Source of the DNA: Basidiobolus meristosporus CBS 931.73
Lineage: Eukaryota; Basidiobolomycota; Basidiobolomycetes; Basidiobolales; Basidiobolaceae
Assembly: GCA_002104905.1 (NCBI GenBank)
Contig: MCFE01000425.1
Span: forward strand, 1 to 64,000
DNA length: 64,000 nucleotides
Reading direction: 5' to 3'
Shown here: piece after piece, positions 49,766 through 62,124 of the stretch
Layout of the letters: each line of letters starts with the position of its first letter
Position numbering within the stretch: the first letter of the stretch is position 1
Program-made: the position numbers and the translations under genes
The notes under the pieces: generated by a model
What the model saw: the letters and a program-made list of their open reading frames with translations, nothing else
Databases searched by the model: none
Told to the model about the DNA's origin: nothing

Positions 49766-50720
49766 ATGCATTCAGCTTATGTGTAGGCAAGTGAGCCTAG
49801 AAATCTATTTGCATGAGAATGATGTAATGTTGTGGCTAGAGCAGTGGAGTACTTCCACCAATATTAGTAATGGGGTGTTGAGGAGATTGAGCTACTTCTT
49901 GCTGAGATAATTGAAGAATGCAACTTACCATTTACATTGTACAAGTGGAGAACCATCATGAAACTGCCAGTATATGACCTAGAGACCATTCTAATACCAA
50001 CATGTGACAACTTCAGCATGTCACTCACATCAGAAAATGCAACCATTGCAAGGTGTCTAGCCTGTCAGGAATCAACCACTGCATCAAAAAAATATTGCTC
50101 ACACTGCAGACATCTTCCGGTTATACCACATCTTAAGAAGCTTATGCAAGTTAATAAGTATCTTGAAGGTATCAAGTACAGCACTCAGTATTAATCAAGT
50201 ACAAATATTGTAATATATTCATTGGCAAACATTATAAATACTCAAGAAGCAGGGGCTATCTGGAAGGTATTTATGACTATGCTTCTGCCTTGCCACCTGA
50301 TGGACTCTTGCTGAGTAAGTACACTGCTAGTAAATCCTGCTGGCCTCTGATTCTGAAGAATCTGAGTCAACCACCAAACTTGCATTATCAGAGCAGAAAC
50401 CGGATAGTAGTTCCAATGATATCTGGCCCTGAACTACAGTACAACCTAGATTGTAACTCTATCCCTTGTAGAATGAGCTTTGTATGCTGTCCAGCAAGAT
50501 ACAAGTAAATGTGCATTGTGCCAAAGCTCCTGTTACTATCTGCATTCAAGATATCTGAGCCATCAGCAAGATAGCCAGCTTTTCTGGCTGCAATGGACAA
50601 TATAACTGCTCAATATGTGAGATCCAGGACATTTACTACATAACTTAAAGTTACTATTCCAAGCGTCAATACTAAGAACAGCATCTTCCCACACAGAGAA
50701 TCTATCAGAAAACACTTCTG
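49766..50720 (+). pseudogene. Tnp2 transposase fragment, plus strand (copy 4)
   Basis: Here the sense strand is +. 49800-49910 reads MLWLEQWSTSTNISNG, 50030-50120 a zinc-ribbon-like CLACQES then KKYCSHCRH, and 50290-50460 LLSKYTASKSCWPLIL, NLHYQSRN and ISGPELQ, matching copy 2 on the other strand. Broken by stops. Together with 47391-49765 it forms an inverted join of two transposase pieces. Confidence 0.6.
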
Positions 50721-50876
50721 CACTGTGTTCATGCTTCATCAGGATTTCATGGTGATTGAAACTTGCAACTTTGTATTCATTGGCTACAAGAACAGCTTTA
50801 GCAAATGGCAGTTCAGTGGGATGGTCAATTGCTACTAGAACTCAATGGCTGCATCTCCTGATTGTTGGCAGTCTTC

Positions 50877-51906
50877 TGTGGTAATGGAAAGTATTCCATT
50901 AATCTCAAAACCAATATTGCACTCATTTCTTTATTTTGCCTTTGCTGTTGTAGCACAAAATGAAAGATCAAGAAATTCCATTTTTCAAGAACAAAAGCTC
51001 AAGACCTTGACAAGTAATCCACCCAAGAATATTATGCCATGCAGAAAATGCAGTAGTCAACATCTGTTATAAATTGCAGCACATTTGAAGCGGTACTTAA
51101 GGAGTTATGATCAAAAGAGTCCAGTTATTATATAAACTAGGCCTCTATTGCTAGAGCCATTCTGATGACTTTGATTGCATGTAACCTTCAAACCTGCCAA
51201 TCAAATTATGTGGGATTCTCACAGGTGTTGCACCTCTGTAGGATCTGTGCTACTGCAAGATCTATGCTTTATACCATACGTATTTCTTGTGCAATCACCC
51301 AAAAACTTTGATCCTTCAGAATTTTCATATATATGATATCCCCAGCTGAAAAATAAAAGAGAGCCTCTCTATAAAGAAGTTCCACACAACAACTATATGT
51401 TCAGAGGTTATAAGACTTCCCCTGTATTACTTGCACTGTTGAGTATTCTGACTTTGATCAGTATTACAACAATAAAGAGACTGCAAAGCTCACAAGAATC
51501 CAATCCAAGTTCTAAATCAAAACTGCCACTTTTCTATCATCAAAGTCCCCTCTACAAAACCCCTTTACCTTAAAACACCCCTTTAGGATAGAAGGGAGTT
51601 CAGAGCTACCATATTAGGATGTATTCTCTCTTAAAGGAAAGTGACTTCCAAACACGGAAAAGCTACTATAAAAGTAAAAGAGCCTAATAGTCAACAGAAC
51701 AACAGAACACTGTTGTAGAAGTGAGAAACACTGCCTATAGTATATTTGAGTCTAAGACTGTGGATATTAGTGAAAGCTAATCTTCTATTGATATATGTAA
51801 CTCCCAATGAATATTTCCATATTAGTATACTGGAAGTTGTTGTGTATTGCAGATTAGCCTCTAGATTGTAGAAAAACCTCCAAACTAATTGCAATACAAT
51901 GCAACA
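50877..51906 (+). repeat. Solo LTR, family R, copy C (1030 bp), target duplication CTTC
   Basis: Starts TGTGGTAATGG, ends ATGCAACA, flanked by exact CTTC (50873-50876 and 51907-51910). It has the shortest minisatellite. Confidence 0.85.
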
Positions 51907-53880
51907 CTTCCATTTGAGTCAATTCCCTGTGGCTCAAATGGTTTTAAAGGCTCCAAGGAATAGAGTTCAGCAACTCTCTGTAGCTGGCCTTAGTTTATTT
52001 GGCAACTTGGGCATGTTTTTGCTAGCATTTCAACTTCTTGTTTCTTTCTAGGACACTACACTCAAGCTTTAACAAGGCTGAAGATTCCTACAATTTCAAG
52101 AAGTCCATACTCATTGTGTAGCTTATATAGTTGATCCAGGTAAGCAACATATGGGCAATAAGCAATGGGGCTTCAATCACAGTTTGCTATCTTTATCCTG
52201 GTTAATCATCTTGATATCTTCATCCACAACATTAGGAATGGCTTAGTGCGCCAGGTACTCTGATAATAAGCAAAGCCAAACTGATTCAGTTACCAAGCTG
52301 AGTTGTGCAACTTGTTTTAGTCTTGATAAGGCATCAGCAACCATGTTTTTTTCCTGGCACAGTAGACATTCACCTAGTCAGATTGCTGAGTGTATTCACT
52401 CCATCATGTCATCCTTCTGGATGGTACCTTCAGAGTAAATATATAATTTGGTGATGCACAATTGGTCTTCACAGTGCTCATGACTTCTCCAGTGTATTGT
52501 ATTTGTGTCTTCAAGCAGTGTTTTATGGCAAGCATATTCTTCTCATGCACTGGTTAGTTTTGCTCTGCTGATTCCGGTTTGTTGGACTTAAAGCAGCGTT
52601 GTAGTTCTTTCCCTCATGTTCTCTGCTCTGTACTCAACCAATTGCATGATCTGAAGCATCTGTGCACATGTTATGATTTACCACATGAATGTTTACATTA
52701 GCTCAGTTTTTGGTCAAATCCATTAGTTTTATGTTTGGCCTATTAGAATATCAGTGCTATCTACCAAATTAGTAGTATTAATCAGCAGATGAACCAGCAG
52801 ATCCTTACCAGACACAATAAATATTCTAAGTGTGACCTAATTGGGTGATGACAATAGAATCAAATGAGTCATCACCCACAGCCTACATAAGAAAATACAA
52901 TTAGTCAGCTACTGATAAGGCTAAATGTATCTAAGGAGCTGTTAGAACCTCAATAAAAATCAGTTTAAGCTTCAGTGAATACAATACTCTCTGCACTCCC
53001 TATTCCTGTACAATCTGTATACCAAAGCATGTAACACAGAGTAAACTCTTTTCTGAGGTCAGGTATTTTGAGCTTGGCAGGTTAGCATGTTCATTTTAGA
53101 ATATCTGAACAACAGTCTGACAGGCCATGACTGGCTTTTGGTATAGCTTGCTCACTCTTAGCTTCTTCAAGATCTTTCTAGTGTGCACTAATGGTATGTT
53201 TACAAGCTCAAATAGAAAGATATCTGAATATTCCTTCAAAAAGGTCTGTACCTTCTGGGGTGCTGGAGTAGAGGAATTCACCTGCAATATTGAAATGAGG
53301 AGCATCTGGGTACCTTTCCTAAGTCCACTACAGTACCGTGTTCTGTCAAGCTCACTTGATTGCCTATACTAGATATGGCAAAGTTAAAATAAAGGCTGGC
53401 AGGTAAAACTTGTAATTCTGTGGTCCTTGTAGATGTAAGTAGCCTGGGTTCTCCTGTTGATTAATAGATTACAACAAAATAGCCAGGTCTTTGCAAGTAC
53501 AAGGTCCAACTTGCTGGTCCCAAGCATGTAGGCCTGTAGGTCCTCTTTACAGTCATTGAACTTCATTCTTACTGGCTGAGTAATATGGCTGATTGTGGAA
53601 AAGTTCTCATCAGCTATAGGAGCTGAAGTTGATTTGATAGGTTCCAAGTTGATTCCAGCTTCCAAGGAAAATTGTTCTGCTGTGCAATTGTGTGCTGCTC
53701 CCAAGTCAATCATAAGAGCTTTCCTGAGTTTGAGGTCATTTGGGATAGGTATATCTCTGTCATATGGAGGGTGAGCACTGAGTCTTGTGCAAGTCATCCT
53801 CTGCTTGACTATGAGCTTGGGAATCAGTATGGCAGAAGTTCTTGTTGAATGGTGTTCATTTCTTTTCTGAGGGAAGTACC
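51907..53880 (-). pseudogene. Ty3/gypsy protease and reverse transcriptase/RNase H remnant
   Basis: The minus frame 53797-53384 is a gypsy aspartic protease: LMIDLGAAHNCTAEQF (the active-site Ser of DSGA replaced by Leu), then EAGINLEPIKS, ISHITQPVRMKFND and the LDLVLAKTWL end. 53305-53096 reads VQTFLKEYSDIFLFELVN, the lead-in to reverse transcriptase. Near 52690-52600, interrupted by a V LTR, the minus strand reads TDASDHAIG of RNase H. The middle of the reverse transcriptase is deleted. It is separate from the chromovirus at the window start. Confidence 0.75.
52669..53036 (-). repeat. Solo LTR, family V, copy 2 (368 bp), inverted, target duplication CACA/CAGA
   Basis: The + strand starts TGTTATGATTTACC and ends GCATGTAACA. 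The flanks CACA and CAGA differ at one base. It is inserted in the gypsy remnant, next to the RNase H motif. Confidence 0.65.
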
Positions 53881-54480
53881 AAGCTCATGGTAAGTTGCAT
53901 CCTGATATGATTTTTGCAAGAAGTATAGGTAAACCCTCAGAGCCCCCATTACTGATATTAGTGGAAATGTGCAACTTCTCTAGCTACAACATTTCATTAC
54001 TCACCAGTAGATTGATTACTAGGTTCAATTGGCTCCATAAAGTATATATGGCATTTGTATTAGCAGGTGTTATCTCATTGCACATTGGGATTTGACTGGG
54101 CTCATACATGGTACTGTTGTTAGGGGAGATAGGCTCACAATCCATCAGTGAGCCTTCTTCCTCAGAGCTATCACTCTGTGTGCCATATTCAAGAGCTGAG
54201 GTGAGCATAAAGGCCTCACTATCACACCTGACTCAGTGTTCACAGAGCAACAAGTACAGCCATATGCTGATATGGAAGTATCAAGTAGTTGGTGAGATAT
54301 TGTTGATACATTGGTGATTGATGAGTGGCCAAATGTCAATTGTGTGACAAAACACTGTCCATGGCTCTGGTAATACTTCCTATGGTGTCTGTGTACTTCA
54401 CGGCCAAGATGCTGGTTACCATAGCCCAAGGTCTTTTCTCTCTTCTCTTGCAGCAATGAATCAAGTGGTCTTTCCATGGG
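53881..54480 (-). pseudogene. Tnp2 transposase N-terminal fragment (copy 5)
   Basis: The minus frame 54477-54145 begins with a Lys/Arg-rich start and LGYGNQHLGREVHRHHRKYY, equivalent to CGYCGKPLSHEACREHRKYY in copy 2 with the Cys residues lost. 54208-53984 reads SDSSEEEGSLMDCEPISP, also shared with copies 1 and 2. 54481-54538 is the beginning of the conserved divergent region. Confidence 0.6.
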
Positions 54481-54538
54481 GCAAAAAGTTTAAACTTGGC
54501 AGCATAACAGTATTATATCACTTTCTTGTTGATACTTT

Positions 54539-56850
54539 GTAAGAGTCTTGGAGATATTGGAAGTGATTGGGAGGATATTTTTGCAATCATTTCATTGGAA
54601 GAACAGTAAATAAGCTAACTAAGTTATTCTCTGTAGCTTCACATACAAAATGACGTCTAATATCTAAGTGCTTAGTTCTAGCACAAAATGTTGGATTTCT
54701 ACCTAATTGTATACATCCCTGATAATCTTGAAATAAAGTAATAAGCATTTTTTGACATAGGCCTCAATCTCTGAAAGCTTTGTTAGCCACATTGCTTCAT
54801 TTGTAGCTTCACAGGCTGCCATATACTCTGCCTTTGTGGGGGAATGTGCTATGATTAATTGCATTCTTGAAACTGTTCCCTGACAGTAAAGAAATGTGAT
54901 CCTGTGGTGGGTCTTCTGTCTTCTAAATTTTGTCCCCAATCAGCTTCAGAGTATGCTACAAGATTCTTTTCTGAATCCTTATAAGTGTATCTTAAGTGGA
55001 TACCAGCAGTTCCTTTCAGATATCTAGAATCTGTCTAACTGCTGTAATATGTTCAGATCCATAGTTCATTTGTTGCTGACTGACAACTGCCACTGAATAT
55101 GAGATTTCTGGTCATGTTCCAAGTACAATATACATTGACTGCCAACCATAAGTGGGTAAGGAAAGTCAGGGCTTTCAGATGGCACCAAACTCTCTTGACT
55201 TGGTTGAGTTTTGACCAATTTATGGTTTGCCTCCATTGGGGTAACTGCCAGATTACAGTCTTCAATTTGGTACTTCTTTAGTATATCATCAATATACTTG
55301 GATTAGCTCAGGGAGCTAGTTGAGGTACTTCTGTCTATGAAGAAGCATATCCCAAGTAGTAACTGGAGTTCTCTTAGATTGGATATTTGAACACTTTAGA
55401 TAGGCTGGATTTAGTCCCTTCCTATGTTACTAAGTAACTGGCAGCTATAATAAGATAACCCACATATAGAGCTAATAGAGCAGGATTTGCTCTATCTGGC
55501 TTATAGTATATACTACCACAAGCATTACTCCTTTGAAACTCAGAGATTCCAAATAAGAATCTATCTTGCAATCCTAGGCTCTTGGTGATTTCCGGAGACC
55601 ACTTGAAAATATTTCAAGCTTACAAACCAAATAGGGTTTATCCTGGTCAACAAATCAATCAGGCCAACACATATATATTTCCTCATTAAGTTCTCTGTTC
55701 AAGAATGCAATTTACATCCATTTCATGTATGAAAAGCCAACATTTTGCTGCAACAGCCAATATCAATCTGAAGTATTTAAACTTGGCTCCCAGTACAAAG
55801 GTCTCAGTAGAGTCAAGTACTTTTGTTTGAGAGTATCCTTTCTCTACAAGTCTTGCTTCCTATCTTTCAATTGACTATCAGACTTATATTTTGTCTTAAA
55901 GATCCATCTGCAGCTAATTGATTTTGGGTTGATTTGTAACTTAACTAAGCCCCAAGTTTGATCTTCTATCAGGGCCGGATGTTCCTAAGTCATTGCAGAT
56001 ATCCATAACTTTGTCTGAGGGCTATTTAAGGCTCTTTTACAGTCTGGAGCTCATCAATATGTACTGAGTAGGCATATGCTAAGTTTGCACCCTTGTTGAT
56101 ATACTAATTTGGGCTATTTCTTGTCTAGTTGGATCTCCTGGGATCTGGTGCTGTAATAATCACTTCTAGTTTATTCCTGGGCACCAATTCTAGTTGGGCC
56201 ACAGATTTAGAGTCCTCTGAAGCGAAAAGGTTTGCATAGCTTGGATCCAATTTAATCCCAACTATTGGTAGACATGAATTTCAAATATTTGTCATCATCT
56301 GAAGCCATTTTTATGAAAATGTCAATTTTTGATCAAACAACAAATCTCTGGACTTGATCAGCTTCTTTGTATTGGTATTGCAGAGTCTTTATGCCTTAAT
56401 CTCATTACAATAACCCAAAAATATGCATTTTACATTTTTGGTTCAAATTTGACAGATTTCCCAGCATTTTCTTGGCATATGCTGTACACCCACATATTTG
56501 TAGATGTTCTGCGCTTGGTCTGTGTCCATGTCATGCTTTAAATGGAGTAGAATCACAAAGTACCCTGTTATAACTTCTATTTTTGAGGTATACAGTTGTG
56601 GCAACTGACTCAACCCAATAATCATGAAATAATTTTTGACCATGGACCATTGATCTTGGCATATCAGCTTGTGCTCTGTTAGCACATACTGCTACGCCAT
56701 TTGCTGTGTGGAGCATGGTCAGAATATTCCAAGTAAATTGCAACAAGGTACTTGGTCAATATATACTAGGATTTGAAGGTAATGATCTGAGTGACTAAGT
56801 TAGCTGTATACTTTGGTGGAATTATGAATTTTTGCAAGAAGCACATATAT
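54539..56850 (-). pseudogene. Copia element remnant, minus strand, between two LTR fragments
   Basis: 54539-54578 is the end of the copia LTR. 54939-54703 reads RNase H (SPTKAEYMAACEATNEAMWL). 55050-56700 covers reverse transcriptase back to the integrase C-terminal part (56746-56531 reads TTVYLKNRSYNRV). 56725-56850 matches another piece of the LTR. Internal parts are missing and frames broken. Confidence 0.65.
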
Positions 56851-57350
56851 GAGCTTAAGAAAGTATTGCAGCTGAAACTTTGCACCTACATGAATGCAAG
56901 ATTCAAGGATGACAAGCCATGGTAGGTGTTGCAAATAAAGCTGGGGCACAACATACACATATATACATATCCCTATCTTGTTGCAATGTATGAAGTGCTA
57001 TGGATGTATGGTACTTATTACAAATAGTGATAATAGTGGAAATGCTGCCCTTTGTAAAGAAATTCCGTATTTATACCTTTGTAGAAGTAATATAGCTGTA
57101 ATACTAAGTAAGGAGGAATTCTTAACACTCAGGATCATTCTGTAACAGCTTTAGGGTTAGTACATATTGTTTTGTAAAAGTACTGATTTGATCTTGTCTA
57201 TTACAGAATAATCATATAATCATAGATCTGAAAGCAGTTGCAAATCTATTGCTGTGAGTTAGTCCTACAGTGACCAAGACTAGTCTGGAGTTGTTAGGTA
57301 GACCTTCAGCTGCTAAGTGATAGTAAATAGAATAATATTTTAACACCCCC
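56851..57350. other. Fragment of the divergent intergenic region, then unassigned AT-rich DNA
   Basis: 56855-56975 matches the block at 28340-28460 (ACCTACATGAATGCAAGATTC, ACATACACATATATAC). The rest has no recognisable content. Confidence 0.45.
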
Positions 57351-59010
57351 TCTCAACTAAATAACTCACTAATCCTAGTTCCTCTTTGAGATTTTCAAAA
57401 TGTGACCTAGTTAGTGGTTTTGTCAATATGTCTTCCATTCTTTTGTCATTTGGGCTGTAAACTAACTCTACTGAGTTATTTTCTGTGGCTTCCCTCACAA
57501 CATAGTGCTTTATATCTATGCGCTTAGCTCTGGTATGATTGGTAGTATTTCTGGCTAATGAAATACAACCTTGATTATCCTTGTAAATACAAGTTGGTTC
57601 AATTATATTAAAACCTGAGCCTTTGAGTAGTTTTTGTGGTCATACAGCCTTCTTTGTTGCTTGACAAGCAGACACATATTCAGCTTTGGTTGTAGATAGG
57701 GCCACAGCTGGTTGTATGTTGAAATTCCAAGAAACAGCTGCACCAGCATAAAGAAATACATACCCATTGATAGAGAGTGATCCCATCAGATCCCTACCCC
57801 AAACTGAATCACTATAACAACCAAATCACTGCAAATTAGCTGCTCCACAGTTTTCCAGTACCATATTTATGGTACCTTGTAGATATCTGAAAATAAGCTT
57901 AACTGCGGCTGTATGACCTGATCCATAGCTCTAAATGAGTTGACTGATTCTTCTAACTGCCATTGCAATATCTGGACCAATAGACACCACTAATTACATC
58001 ATATTACTAAACATTGACTGATAGGGAAGCTTTTTGTCTAGATATGAGCCATTTTCACCTGAAACTGGCTGAGATTTGCTCAATTTCAAGATATTGTCCA
58101 TAGGGTTAGCTGCAGGCTTGCAACTTTTGGTTTGAAGCATCTAAAAGTGTCCCCAATGTACCCACAGTGATTCAGCAAAATACTTATTGCAGGTATGTCA
58201 ATTTGACTACAACTTCAAGAAAATAGCTCTATTTTCCAAGATCTTTCATGGGAAACCAACTGAAGAGATCTGATTATATCTGTTTGAGTGCTTCCTGGTC
58301 ACTAGTAGCTATTATTAGGTCATCTACATATAGATCCAGGATGAACGCACCCTATTTAACTGTTTCACAAGTATACTTCTATATGCAGGGCTACAAATGA
58401 ACCCAATCTCATCTAGATATGTGTGAATCTTGTTATGCTGTGCTTGGGGCGGCTGCTTAAGCTTATACAACAAGTTTCTGAGTCTGCACACCTTATGGGG
58501 GTGTTTTGAATTGACAAAGTTTCATAAGTCTGCATACCTTATGAGCGCTGTTTGGACCAGCAAAGCCTTTGGGTTGCTCTATATACATTGTTCTGCAGAT
58601 CCCCATTTAGAAAGGGTGCTTTAATGTCCATTTGATGTAGATCTAGACTGTGGACAGCTGCTAGGGCCAGAACTGTTGTAATGGAGTTAAACTTGGCAAC
58701 CAGAACAAATGCTCATTAAAGTCCAGTCTCTGCATCTGGGAATAGCCTTGAGCCACCAATCTGGCCTTGTACTTATAATGGTAATGTTTGAAGTTCTCTT
58801 GATCTTATAGACCCATCTACATTGTATTGGCTTTCTCCTATTTGGTAAATCTACCAGTTCCCATGTTTTTGCAACAATTAGTGATTGGTTTGCCTGCTGC
58901 ATGGCTTGTTGCCACATGGTAGCATCTGGACCTTGCGTTGCTTGTTCCATATCTCCTAACTGGGATAAGTTGCTATGATCTGGAACTAGTAGAACTATCA
59001 TCTCTATCTG
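57351..59010 (-). pseudogene. Copia reverse transcriptase/RNase H remnant of a second subfamily, minus strand
   Basis: The minus frame 59001-58687 opens the reverse transcriptase: WQQAMQQANQSLIVAKTWEL, VDLPNRRKPIQCRWVYKIKR, the standard copia lead-in. The remainder to 57351 follows the domain to RNase H, with DQGCISLARN and ESTKAEYVSA-like stretches in broken frames. Its sequence differs clearly from the copia family at 22-25 kb. A fragment of the same subfamily lies at 63930-64000. Confidence 0.7.
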
Positions 59011-59813
59011 GCTAAGCTAGATATGTATCTTCTTCATTAATGTTGAATACATCATCAGTCAGCTGTCCAATGATATCAGTAGCTTTCTGACCTGATGGGA
59101 CCCAGAAGATGGTGAACTATGCCTGAATAGGGTGAAGCCAGAGGAAACTCTGGTAGAGGCTTGTAGCAATTCTGACGTGCAAATTGATCATCAAATTTGG
59201 GTATAGGGGCAAAAGACTAATCAAACCATCTAGTAGCTGGTTCCGGCCAAAGTTTCCCTCAAGATAGCAGAAACTCATTGAACAGCTTTATGAGGTAAAG
59301 CAAATGATTAGAGGACTTAGGGATGAAACATCTTTAACCTATTCTCAAACTTTAAATATGTAAGACGTCCATGTTGCTTAATTGAACATGGACTATCAAA
59401 TGAGAGTTTCTAGTGGGCCATTTTTGGTAAGCAGAACTGGCAATGCAGCATGAACCAAACAAAATATGAATGCAATATTTTTCAATACTTTTTGCGTGGT
59501 GTTCCAATGGGGGCAATACCTCTTGGTCACAGTACTTTATTCTTGTGATGGCCTCTGACCAGATCATCTCAATTACTTTTCTTAGGGGTAGCAATTGCTG
59601 TACCTTTGTTAGAAGTCCAGCAAATGACTGTCATAACATTAGTATAAGCAGTATTAACAAATATGCTGTCAGCCTGTACCAGAGCAACAGTGAGGCAATT
59701 AGGTGCAGTAGCTGATAGGATAGATGCAAATAGCAATATAAGGAAGTAGCCAAGACATTGGAAGGGCCAATAATATTAGTAGTGCAATCAATATCCCTAG
59801 CTGAGAATGAAAC
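59011..59813. other. Mixed debris; short accessory-gene and tail pieces
   Basis: 59490-59595 matches the 3' tail block (CTTGGTCACAGTACTTT). 59640-59740 matches the accessory coiled-coil region (GTGAGGCAATTAGGTGCAGTAGCTG). The rest is unassigned, perhaps the copia integrase-reverse transcriptase junction. Confidence 0.4.
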
Positions 59814-60436
59814 AGACTTGTTCCACTGGATAGCATTGCATTAAGCATGAGTGCCAAATGATGCTATTGTGTGTCAAGGAGGCCAAGTGAGCCTATACTT
59901 GGACATTGGGTGTGCAACATAGCTCTTCATCTTCATGCAAAGCTGCCCCTGTGTTTCAACCATTGTACTGGCAAAAATCCATTCTTCAATCTTTTTTGGG
60001 GATCAGTGCTGTGCAGGATGTGAAAGAGCACAAATTAAATGAAGATGCTGTATCTAAGTACAAGCCCTCATGTAAAACCTATAAAAAGCACTTGTAGTGC
60101 CAGAGAGTACCAGTTAACCAAGATAGTGGCATGCATTTTTGTGACATGATACAAGTCTCAGGAGCTAGATTCAGAGTGCCATGGGTATTGAATACCAGAT
60201 GTATGTCTTGATTCATTTTGTCCTCTAATACATCCTACACAGCACTGCTCCAAATAAAAAGTCAAAAATGGACTTCCTCCAGCATAACAGGTGAAACACA
60301 GGGGCTGCTTCCATGAAGTTGAAGAGCAGTGTTTCACACTCAGTAGCCAAGTTTAGGTCTGCTATGCCTCTATGGCACACAATGGCACTATCCAGCACTC
60401 ATGACTCAATATGGCACTATCCAATGGAACAGATCT
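59814..60436. mobile_element. Foldback element F, copy 2 (uninterrupted, about 620 bp)
   Basis: The left arm begins AGACTTGTTCCACTGG and the right arm ends with the complement, CAATGGAACAGATCT. The arms of about 270-330 bp are reverse complements around a short centre near 60095. At 60150-60178 it holds CAGGAGCTAGATTCAGAGTGCC, the unoccupied version of the site where LTR R copy A is inserted. Confidence 0.75.
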
Positions 60437-61536
60437 GGTATATAAGCTGCAAAGAAGGTACTCAGGTAGCTCAGTTTCACTGCACAAGTTAAGCCATTTC
60501 TCAATGTGACAGCAGAGGAACACCTTGTAGACTTTTAAGCTGAACCACTGTGCTCAAAGATGAAGCCTCTGCAAACTCTATCAGAGTATGAAAGAGCAAA
60601 ACTGTGGTACTTAAACCAATACCCAGAAAAAATACATTGAAGATCCAAGAAGTTGTTCAGTGCAGCAATGGAGAGTTGGCTATTATTTCCCAGTGAAAAA
60701 AACTGCAACAATTGCACCAAGAAGCCAACTCAGAAATAATGTCCTTAGAATAAGAGTTATTGATATCTTCAGGACACCTTGCAAAGACTGTTGAAGATTG
60801 ATTGCACACAAGATTTCTCAAATTCTTAACCAGAACTTTTGATCACAACAATACATAAGTGGCTTTTGATTGCACTTCTGCCAATCTCTCACTGTCTTTT
60901 CCAGACACTCAATCACCACCTACATTTGTGCTCATTGATTGGCTGTTGTCTCTTTTTCACACTCTTTACTCCCTGACGCAGTTGGTTATCTTGCTTTTCA
61001 TGCATACAAAATGATTCAATTCCATCAACACTTCAGTTGTGCCTCAGTTGCCAATTGTAATGATCAATACAAGTCCTTGTACCCAACACCAACATCAAGC
61101 CTAACATTACACTTAACAAGTAACTCCATTAACATCCACCATTCAATAATTATTTCTGCAGTAACATCTTTTTTTAAGACTTTGGCAGGAACCTGGTGGT
61201 TTTGTGCTCTTCAGCATTCACTGGATCCCATATGTTTTGGTCTTCAGCCAGCACTGCAAGCTTGAGCACCTCATATGCCAGTCCTTGCAATAAATTGTTG
61301 CAATATTCAAATGTAACTTCCTGGCCACTACTAATTAAGAAGTGCTACAACTGCTTTGGTATGCCTATTAATATTCCAAAGCTCCACCGCAGGCATTGTG
61401 ATAGTCTTTTGAGTTCTTGAAGTTGTTACTTGTCTTTCAGTGGGATCTTAACTTTGTCTATAATGGAGGATGTGTGGGCAGTAGTCAACAAATTATTATC
61501 CTATGCATACTGATCTATCTCACTGGAGTGTAGCTC
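60437..61536. pseudogene. Accessory-gene fragments in both orientations
   Basis: 60460-60720 (+) follows the block around AGCCATTTC...GTAGACTTT of the accessory gene. 60780-61536 is its inverted C-terminal coding part and 3' tail (for example the complement of CAATTGGCAATTGAGGTACAAC near 61040). It is interrupted at 61537 by a V LTR. Confidence 0.55.
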
Positions 61537-61902
61537 TGTTACAAGTCTTGGTATAAGAGTTGTAGAGGAATAGGGAGTTTAGCTAGTTTTGTATTCACTA
61601 AAACTTGAACTGATTTTTATTGATGTTCCAGCAGCTCATTATAAACATTTTGCCAGATCAATTGCTGACTAATTGTATTCCCTAATGTAGGTTGTGGCTG
61701 ATGACTCACTTGATTGCATCATCATCATCCAATAAGATCCTACTTAATATATCTATTTCTGTCTGATAAGGATCTGCTGATTCATTTGCTGACTAATGCT
61801 ACTGATTTCATAGATAATACTGATATACTGATAACCTAAACTTAAACTAATTGATTTGAAAAAACTGATCTAACTTAAATATTTAAGTGGCAGATCGTAA
61901 CA
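61537..61902 (+). repeat. Solo LTR, family V, copy 3 (366 bp), target duplication GCTC
   Basis: Starts TGTTACAAGTCTTGG, ends GATCGTAACA, flanked by exact GCTC (61533-61536 and 61903-61906). It is inserted in an inverted accessory-gene copy; the intact site is the complement of 44572-44590. Confidence 0.8.
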
Positions 61903-62124
61903 GCTCAACTGACTGGACTTCTAACACTTGAGAAAAATGGTTTCTTGTTGGTAATGCTTCTTGACTAAGATGCAATTTAGCCGCATCTGGAAAAATTGCA
62001 TTAACTTGTGATAACTACATCTTTTTTTGACACTGCCTTGTCTCCTGCTTGGGTTGACCTTTTTCTCTTTACCTTTACCTTTATCACTGACAAGTCTCTC
62101 ACTGTTACTTTGGCTGAATGCTTC
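61903..62124 (-). pseudogene. Accessory-gene fragment, inverted
   Basis: The continuation after the V LTR. CTTTACCTTTACCTTTATCACTG (62071-62093) is the complement of the Lys-rich segment at 44395-44420. Confidence 0.55.
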
